A DNA stretch of 64,000 bases from Streptomyces kaniharaensis. GTDB taxonomy: Bacteria; Actinomycetota; Actinomycetes; Streptomycetales; Streptomycetaceae. The stretch is taken from positions 124,001-188,000 of the forward strand of contig NZ_WBOF01000001.1 in assembly GCF_009569385.1 (NCBI RefSeq), read 5' to 3'. Numbering within the stretch: position 1 is the stretch's first letter; each line of letters begins with the position of its first letter. The notes under the pieces are model-generated. The model was not told the DNA's origin, did no database searches, and saw only the letters and a program-made list of their open reading frames with translations. Positions 58,969 through 64,000 of the stretch are shown one piece after another. Both the position numbers and the translations under genes were made by a program.

Positions 58969-59973
58969 TCACAGGTAGTCGTCCAGGCGGGCGAGGGCGA
59001 AGCCCTGCGCGGTGACCTCGCTCACGACCTTGCGGAGCAGGTCCGGCATCGAGGCCTTCCAGATGTCGATGCCCCGGAAGTGGGTGAGGATGATGTCGCC
59101 CGGGTGCAGCTTCTGGTCGTCGTAGCGGTACTCCATGTGGTCCGGGAAGGCCTCCTCGTTCCACATCGGCACCCCCTCGATCCCGCAGGACGCGGCGGCC
59201 CGCAGCGTGTCGTCGTTGTACTCGCCGTACGGCGGGCGGAACAGCCGGGGGCGGACGCCGATCTGCTGCTCCAGCTGGTCCTGCTGGCGGCAGATCTCGT
59301 CGTGCTGGGTGTTGTAGTCGTGGATCTTCAGGTTCAGGTGGTTGATGGTGTGGTTGTTGATCTCCACGCCCTGGGCGTGCAGATCGCGGAAGTAGCCGTA
59401 GTTGTCGCGGGCGAGGTAGTCGGAGACGAAGGCGCTGAGCGGGATCCCGAGCTCCTCCGCCATCCGGTTGAACTCGGGGTCCTTCTCGGCGCCGTCGTCG
59501 ACGGTCAGGAAGACCACCTTCTCGTCGGTGGGCACGCGGTACACCACCGGCGGGAGGCCGTCCCTGAGCTTCACGCCGGTCACCGCCCTCAGCTCGGGCT
59601 TGGTGGCCGGGCGCGGCGGCGCCTTGAGCGGCGACTGCTCCAGCCCCCAGCGGTGCACGGTCTCCAGTACGGCCCGGGCGGCGGTCTCCTGGCGGGCGGC
59701 GGCCTCACTGGTGGTCTCCTCCTCCTGGCGGGCGAGGCCGGGCAGCACCGGCGGCGCGACCCGCGGGCGGGCCACCCCGCCGTCGGCGGCGGGGGGCGCG
59801 GCGCTCGCGGCGGGTGCCGCCTTCTCCCCGGCGGGGTGTGTCGGCCCGGCGCAGCCGGCGACGACCGCGGCCAGGCAGACGGTGGCCAGCAGGCCGGTCC
59901 GCGCGACACTCGTGCGGTGACGGTGACTCCCCCTCAAACCCTCATTAATGTGCTTATCTGATGGTCCGTTCAT
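58969..59973 (-). CDS. Polysaccharide deacetylase (NodB-domain) lipoprotein
   Basis: A 334-residue exported carbohydrate esterase. The signal peptide carries a lipobox (VVAGC, Cys41), so the mature protein is anchored outside the membrane. A Pro/Ala-rich linker to about residue 110 leads to the NodB domain: FLTVDDGAEKDPEF (catalytic Asp pair), NHTINH (metal histidines), RPPYGEYND and ILTHFRG. The substrate may be peptidoglycan or another N-acetylated glycan. ATG at 59973 follows GGGGGAG at a longish 12-base spacing. Confidence 0.9.
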   Translation of the reverse strand: MNGPSDKHINEGLRGSHRHRTSVARTGLLATVCLAAVVAGCAGPTHPAGEKAAPAASAAPPAADGGVARPRVAPPVLPGLARQEEETTSEAAARQETAARAVLETVHRWGLEQSPLKAPPRPATKPELRAVTGVKLRDGLPPVVYRVPTDEKVVFLTVDDGAEKDPEFNRMAEELGIPLSAFVSDYLARDNYGYFRDLHAQGVEINNHTINHLNLKIHDYNTQHDEICRQQDQLEQQIGVRPRLFRPPYGEYNDDTLRAAASCGIEGVPMWNEEAFPDHMEYRYDDQKLHPGDIILTHFRGIDIWKASMPDLLRKVVSEVTAQGFALARLDDYL

Positions 59974-60145
59974 AACGGCACTGCTCCCCCGCCCGGAACC
60001 CCCGCCAATCCCCCCATCACCCGTGCGGCGCAACGACCCGCCGCAGGCCTTGCACAACCTTTGCCCGGAGCCCCTGCCCGGGCCGTGCGGCCAGGCCCCC
60101 GAAAACCCCTTGCCGCCGGGTCCGTCGGCCGCCGATCATGCGCGC

Positions 60146-60676
60146 ATGACGATCAGCACCGCACGCACCTCGGGCCTCTGGACCGTGGCACCCGACGGCG
60201 TGACCACCGGCGAGGCGCTGGCGCTGCTGCGCGACTACTACTACGACGTGGCCAACCGCTACTACCGCCTGCACCTCGACCGGGAGGGCACCCCCGAGGA
60301 GCTGGAGTCCGGCCTGGCCGACTCCCCCAGCGACGACCTCACCCCGCCCGACGGCCTCTTCCTCATAGGCCGCTACGACGGCGCCGCCCAGTCCTGCGCG
60401 GGCCTGCGCCGCCTCGAGGCCACCACGGTCGAGCTCACCCGCGTCTTCGTCCGCCCTACCGTCCGCGGCACCGGCGGCGGCGCCCACCTGCTCGCCGCCG
60501 TCGACACCGCCGCCCGCTCCCTCGGGGCCGACCGCATCGTCCTCGACACCCGCCTCGACCTCGTCGAGGCCCGCGCCCTCTACACCCGGCACGGCTACCA
60601 CGAGATCCCGGCCTACAGCACCGGCCCCTACGGCCAGATCTGGTACGGCAAGGACCTCCCCACCCCCGGGCGATGA
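60146..60676 (+). CDS. GNAT-family N-acetyltransferase
   Basis: A 176-residue acetyltransferase. The core acetyl-CoA motif A appears as LTRVFVRPTVRGTGGGAHLL (R/Q-x-x-G-x-G/A variant), followed by IVLDTRLDLVEARALYTRHG and YHEIPAYSTGPYGQIWYGK, the usual beta-bulge and C-terminal strand. The substrate is unknown, perhaps an amino acid or small drug. ATG at 60146. It is divergent from the deacetylase lipoprotein and converges on the sugar kinase. Confidence 0.88.
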   Translation: MTISTARTSGLWTVAPDGVTTGEALALLRDYYYDVANRYYRLHLDREGTPEELESGLADSPSDDLTPPDGLFLIGRYDGAAQSCAGLRRLEATTVELTRVFVRPTVRGTGGGAHLLAAVDTAARSLGADRIVLDTRLDLVEARALYTRHGYHEIPAYSTGPYGQIWYGKDLPTPGR

Positions 60677-60716
60677 CCCGTCAGCCGGTCACGCGGCCGA
60701 CGTGGGCGGCTTCGGC

Positions 60717-61601
60717 CTACCGGGCCAGTGCGGCGTCCAGTTCGGCCACCGTGGGCGGGTTGGCGCCCGGTCGGGAGACGGTGAGGGCGGCGGCCGTCAC
60801 GGCGTGGGTGAGGCAGGCGGGCAGCGGAGAGCCGGCGGCGCGGGCGTGCAGGAAGGCGGCCATGAAGGAGTCCCCGGCGCCGACGGTGTCCGCGACCGGC
60901 ACCACGACGGCGGCAGCCTCCTCGCGGGTGCCGTCCGCGGTGAGCGCGAAGGCGCCCGCCGCACCCCGGGTGACGGCGACGACGGCCGGCCCGAGGGTGA
61001 GCCAGTGCCGGGCCACGGACTCCGGATCCTCGCCGGGGTACAGCCAGTCCAGGTCCTCGTCGCTCGCCTTGACGACCTCGCTCAGCGCCACGCACCGCTC
61101 GACCCGGCGGACGGCCCCGGTCCGCTCGCCCATCAGCGCGGGGCGCACGTTCGGGTCGTAGCTGACGCTCGCCCGCCCGCGCCACCGCTCCACGAGGTCC
61201 AGCACCGCCGCCGCGCCCGGCTCGGTGACGGCGGCGATCGAGCCGAGGTGCAGATGCCCCGGCGGACACGGGAGTTCGGCCGGCGGCAGGGTCCACCCGA
61301 TGTCGAAGGCGTACTGCGCCCGCCCGTCGCAGTCCAGCTCGACGACGGCCGACGGCGTCCGCGCCACCTCGTCCGCCCGCACCGTCACCCCCGCCGACTC
61401 CAGGTGGGCCCGGATCAACCGCCCGTGCGCGTCGTCCCCGAGCTGGGTGAGCAGGGTCGCCGACCGCCCGAGCCGGGCCAGCCCGAACGCGACGTTCGCC
61501 GGGCTGCCGCCGGGGTGCACCCGGTCGGGGGCGCCGTCGGTGCGGACGACGTCGGCGACGCACTCGCCGATCACCAGAAAGCGCGGGGCGGGGCTGGTCA
61601 C
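60717..61601 (-). CDS. PfkB-family sugar kinase (fructokinase-like)
   Basis: A 294-residue kinase of the ribokinase fold. The N-terminal signature PGGSPANVAFGLARLG and the C-terminal ATP/catalytic signature DTVGAGDSFMAAFL (catalytic Asp) are both complete, with SYDPNVRPALM between. The family phosphorylates fructose, ribose, 2-keto-gluconate or nucleosides; the spacing suggests fructokinase. GTG at 61601 follows AGGAGCC. No sugar transporter is adjacent. Confidence 0.92.
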   Translation of the reverse strand: MTSPAPRFLVIGECVADVVRTDGAPDRVHPGGSPANVAFGLARLGRSATLLTQLGDDAHGRLIRAHLESAGVTVRADEVARTPSAVVELDCDGRAQYAFDIGWTLPPAELPCPPGHLHLGSIAAVTEPGAAAVLDLVERWRGRASVSYDPNVRPALMGERTGAVRRVERCVALSEVVKASDEDLDWLYPGEDPESVARHWLTLGPAVVAVTRGAAGAFALTADGTREEAAAVVVPVADTVGAGDSFMAAFLHARAAGSPLPACLTHAVTAAALTVSRPGANPPTVAELDAALAR

Positions 61602-61893
61602 GGCGGCTCCTGGCGTCCGGTCGGGGCGGACCGCCAGCCTACGGGGTGCACGCGGGCATGAAGGACGGCCGCCGGACCTGGCCAGGTTCTCCGACGGCCG
61701 TGGCCTCGTCCGTCAGGGGACGAAGCCCTTCGACGTTATGACGGCGAGCGCCGCTTCGCCACCGCTGTCCTCCGTCCGGGGGATGCCGTCGTGTCGCGGA
61801 AACTCCCTGCGGGCCGTCAGCGCCGTCCGCTACGATCCGTACCCGGAACATCACCACGCCATCTGCCCCGAAGATCCAAAGATCCCAAGAACG

Positions 61894-63414
61894 GTGATCC
61901 CCCTGACCCGGACCCGTGCCGGCCTCGCCGTCGCGCTCGCGTTCAGCTCGGCGCTGCTGTCCGCCAGCACCCCCGAGGCCACCGCCTCGGACGGCCTGGG
62001 CGATCCGGTCTTCCCGTCGCTCGGCAACTCCGGCTACGACGCCCTCGCCTACGACCTCGCGTTCACCTACCGGCCCGACAGCCGCACCGTCTACGCCACT
62101 ACGGTGATCACCGCACGCCCGTCCCGCGCCCTGGCGAGCCTGGAGCTGGACGCGCTCGGCCTGGACGTGCACACCGTCCGGGTGAACGGCCGCCCCGCCG
62201 CGTTCACCACGCACGACGAGAAGCTGACCGTCACCCCCGACCGGCCGCTGCGCCGGGGCATCACCGCGCAGGTGACGGTCGCCTACACGGCGGACCCGCG
62301 CGCCAGGCTCCCGCACACCGGCTGGGTCCCCACCTCGAACGGCTTCGCCGTCGCCGGCCAACCTGGCAGCGCGCACACTGTCTTCCCGTGCAACGACCAC
62401 CCGAGCGACAAGGCCCGGTTCACCATCAGCGTCACCGCACCCGACGGCCTGCTGGGCGTCGCCAACGGGGAGCTGACGGCCACCGAGCCGCTCGGCGACG
62501 GCCGCACGACCCGGCGCTACGAGTCCCGCGAGCCGATGGCCACCGAGCTCGTGCAGGTCTCCGTCGGCGACTACACCGTGCGCGAGCGCCCCGGCCCACA
62601 TGGCCTGCCGCTGCGCGACGTCGTGCCGACCGCGCGCGCCGCCGACCTGGAACCGGCACTGGCTCTGACCGCCGACCAGCTGGCCTGGGCCGAGCAGCAC
62701 CTCGGGCGGTTCCCCTTCGAGGCGTACGGGATCCTGCCGGCCGACACCGACGATCCGGACGCGTTCGGCTTCACCGGCCTGGAGACCCAGACCCTGACGC
62801 TCTACAAGCCGAACTTCCTGCGCCAGCCGGAACCGGCGATCGGCTCGCACATGATGCACGAGCTGGTCCACTCCTGGTTCGGCGACAGCGTCTCCCCCGC
62901 CACCTGGGCGGACCTGTGGCTCAACGAAGGCCACGCCGACTTCTACGGCCTGATGTACCGCTACGAGCGCGGCTGGCCCGACGCGTTCGGCTACACGACC
63001 CTCGTCGACCGCATGCGCTACGTGTACGGCCTGGGCGACCAGTGGCGGCACACCGTCGGGCCGGTCGCCGCACCCACCGCGGCGAACCTGTTCGACAGCC
63101 AGCGCTACACCGGCGGCGCGCTGGTGCTGTTCGCGCTGCGCGAGCGGGTCGGCGCGGGCACCTTCGACGCGATCGAACGCACCTTCCTGCGACAGCACCG
63201 GTACGGCAACGCGACCACGGCCGACTACATCCGCACCGCCTCCGAGGTCTCCGGGCAGGACCTGACCGGCTTCCTCAGCGACTGGCTGTACGGGCTGCGC
63301 ACCCCGCCGATGCCCGGCCACCCGGACTGGACGGTCGGGCCGCTCACCCCACCCGTGCCGCCCGCCGCCCGCGGCCTCGGCGGACCGCCCGACCACGGCT
63401 CCGGGACGCTCTGA
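61894..63414 (+). CDS. Secreted M1-family zinc metallopeptidase
   Basis: A 506-residue exported aminopeptidase. The signal peptide is about 1-32 (TRTRAGLAVALAFSSALLSA, cleavage near ATA-S). The N-terminal beta domain is followed by the thermolysin-like domain with HELVH (His322, Glu323, His326) and Glu345 in NEGHADFYG, again HExxH-18-E; the exopeptidase loop reads GFTGLETQ. It differs from the aminopeptidase at 23.5 kb, which has no signal peptide. The GTG at 61894 lacks a strong ribosome site. The start is supported by the signal peptide. Confidence 0.9.
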   Translation: MIPLTRTRAGLAVALAFSSALLSASTPEATASDGLGDPVFPSLGNSGYDALAYDLAFTYRPDSRTVYATTVITARPSRALASLELDALGLDVHTVRVNGRPAAFTTHDEKLTVTPDRPLRRGITAQVTVAYTADPRARLPHTGWVPTSNGFAVAGQPGSAHTVFPCNDHPSDKARFTISVTAPDGLLGVANGELTATEPLGDGRTTRRYESREPMATELVQVSVGDYTVRERPGPHGLPLRDVVPTARAADLEPALALTADQLAWAEQHLGRFPFEAYGILPADTDDPDAFGFTGLETQTLTLYKPNFLRQPEPAIGSHMMHELVHSWFGDSVSPATWADLWLNEGHADFYGLMYRYERGWPDAFGYTTLVDRMRYVYGLGDQWRHTVGPVAAPTAANLFDSQRYTGGALVLFALRERVGAGTFDAIERTFLRQHRYGNATTADYIRTASEVSGQDLTGFLSDWLYGLRTPPMPGHPDWTVGPLTPPVPPAARGLGGPPDHGSGTL

Positions 63415-63703
63415 CCGCCGGCCCGTCCGCCCCGGGCGCGCCTGTGCCGTGCGTCCGGGCGCCCCGGCCGCGCCCCTGTGCCGAGCGGCCCGCAGGAGCA
63501 TCGTGGTGGCCACGGCCCGCCTGCCGCCCGGCCGAGTCCCGGCCGGCTCGCGGGCCGTCCAACTGCTCCGGAAGACGCCGCGTCGCTCCGGAGGCAACCC
63601 GTGGTGAGCCGGCCGGCCGCGCCGGACCGGGCGGCGTTGTCAGTCCCCCCTGCTAACGTCCTGATCACCTACCGAATTCGCGTACGGACAAAGGGGGATG
63701 ACC

Positions 63704-64000
63704 ATGGGTGTCACGCGTGAGGAGCTGCGGCAGGCCGGGACCGAGGTGTACGACCGGTGGACGGCGATGTGGAACGGCGAGCTCGCGCTCGCCGAGGAGA
63801 TCATGGCGCCGGACTTCACGCTGCGCTATGCGCAGGCGGGCACGGAGGCGTTCGACGAGGTGCGCACGCCGGGCCGGCTGGCGGAGGTCATCGCGCAGTG
63901 GCACGCCGGGCGGACGGAACTGCGGTTCGAGGCCGAGGGCGTGCCGGTGGTGGACCTGGAGCCGGTCGGCGGGTCGTGGTCGGGCCTGGTGGCCCGGCCG
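63704..64000 (+). CDS. NTF2/SnoaL-like protein (cut by window end)
   Basis: The first 99 codons of a protein beginning MGVTREELRQAGTEVYDRWT, then AEEIMAPDFTLRYAQAGTEA and an Arg/Trp-containing segment typical of SnoaL-like/nuclear transport factor 2-like small folds. ATG at 63704 has AAGGGGG six bases upstream; another ATG at 63698 is too close to it. The 3' end is outside the window, so length and role cannot be stated. Confidence 0.7.
   Translation, partial: MGVTREELRQAGTEVYDRWTAMWNGELALAEEIMAPDFTLRYAQAGTEAFDEVRTPGRLAEVIAQWHAGRTELRFEAEGVPVVDLEPVGGSWSGLVARP

Noticed and set aside
1..64000. tRNA or rRNA genes
   Set aside because: No stretch showed cloverleaf-compatible arms with a GTTCRA T-loop outside coding sequence, and no conserved rRNA segments were seen; a covariance-model scan would be needed to exclude small RNAs.

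Overview
The window is GC-rich (roughly 72-75% by eye) with strongly GC-biased third codon positions, frequent GTG starts and dense divergent regulator/target pairs. A mycothiol S-conjugate amidase, a long actinobacterial-type cytochrome b (QcrB), a Pls/PosA-family synthetase and an IdeR/DmdR-type iron box all point to an actinomycete, most likely Streptomycetaceae (Streptomyces or Kitasatospora). The content is mostly accessory: nine TetR/MarR/LysR/WYL regulators beside their targets, transporters, secreted hydrolases, one complete insertion sequence and several decayed genes. No rRNA, tRNA or CRISPR array was seen.

Layout. 0-10 kb: a TetR/quinone-oxidoreductase pair; a decay zone holding the N-terminal part of a phosphorothioate-DNA-dependent (ScoMcrA-type) restriction enzyme and the C-terminal part of a superfamily 1 helicase around an intact phosphoesterase; a cyanate detoxification locus (CynR, carbonic anhydrase, cyanase); a CGNR regulator divergent from an MFS exporter. 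10-19 kb: a secreted S33 peptidase; a TetR with two palindromic operators; a 1660-bp IS1380-family element with inverted ends and a CTAA target duplication; a TetR/FAD-monooxygenase pair; a MarR-controlled pair (small membrane protein plus NmrA-type protein).

19.5-28.2 kb is the main attraction: a 1296-residue Pls/PosA-type membrane NRPS (the epsilon-poly-L-lysine synthetase family) whose A-domain reads as lysine-like, overlapping an M1 aminopeptidase, then a beta-lactamase-fold serine hydrolase and an OlsB/OlsA-like acyltransferase pair. 28-37 kb: an MFS/TetR pair, two broken genes (proline iminopeptidase and YdcF-like), a TetR/MFS/Mca detoxification module, a DUF6445-like protein and a 2-hydroxyacid dehydrogenase. 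37-50 kb: a HhH DNA-repair-like protein, MurQ, a secreted beta-propeller, a secreted HNH-like protein ending in a hairpin and four 20-bp repeats, GltD, a WYL regulator, a two-component system, and efeUO-efeB iron uptake with an iron box.

50-64 kb: an orphan qcrB, a polyprenyl synthetase coupled to a small helical protein, a TetR/FAD-hydroxylase operon behind a 32-bp perfect inverted repeat, a YchJ-like protein, a polysaccharide-deacetylase lipoprotein, a PfkB sugar kinase, a secreted M1 peptidase and the start of an NTF2-like protein cut by the window end. All functional names come from reading motifs by eye; no database search was run.
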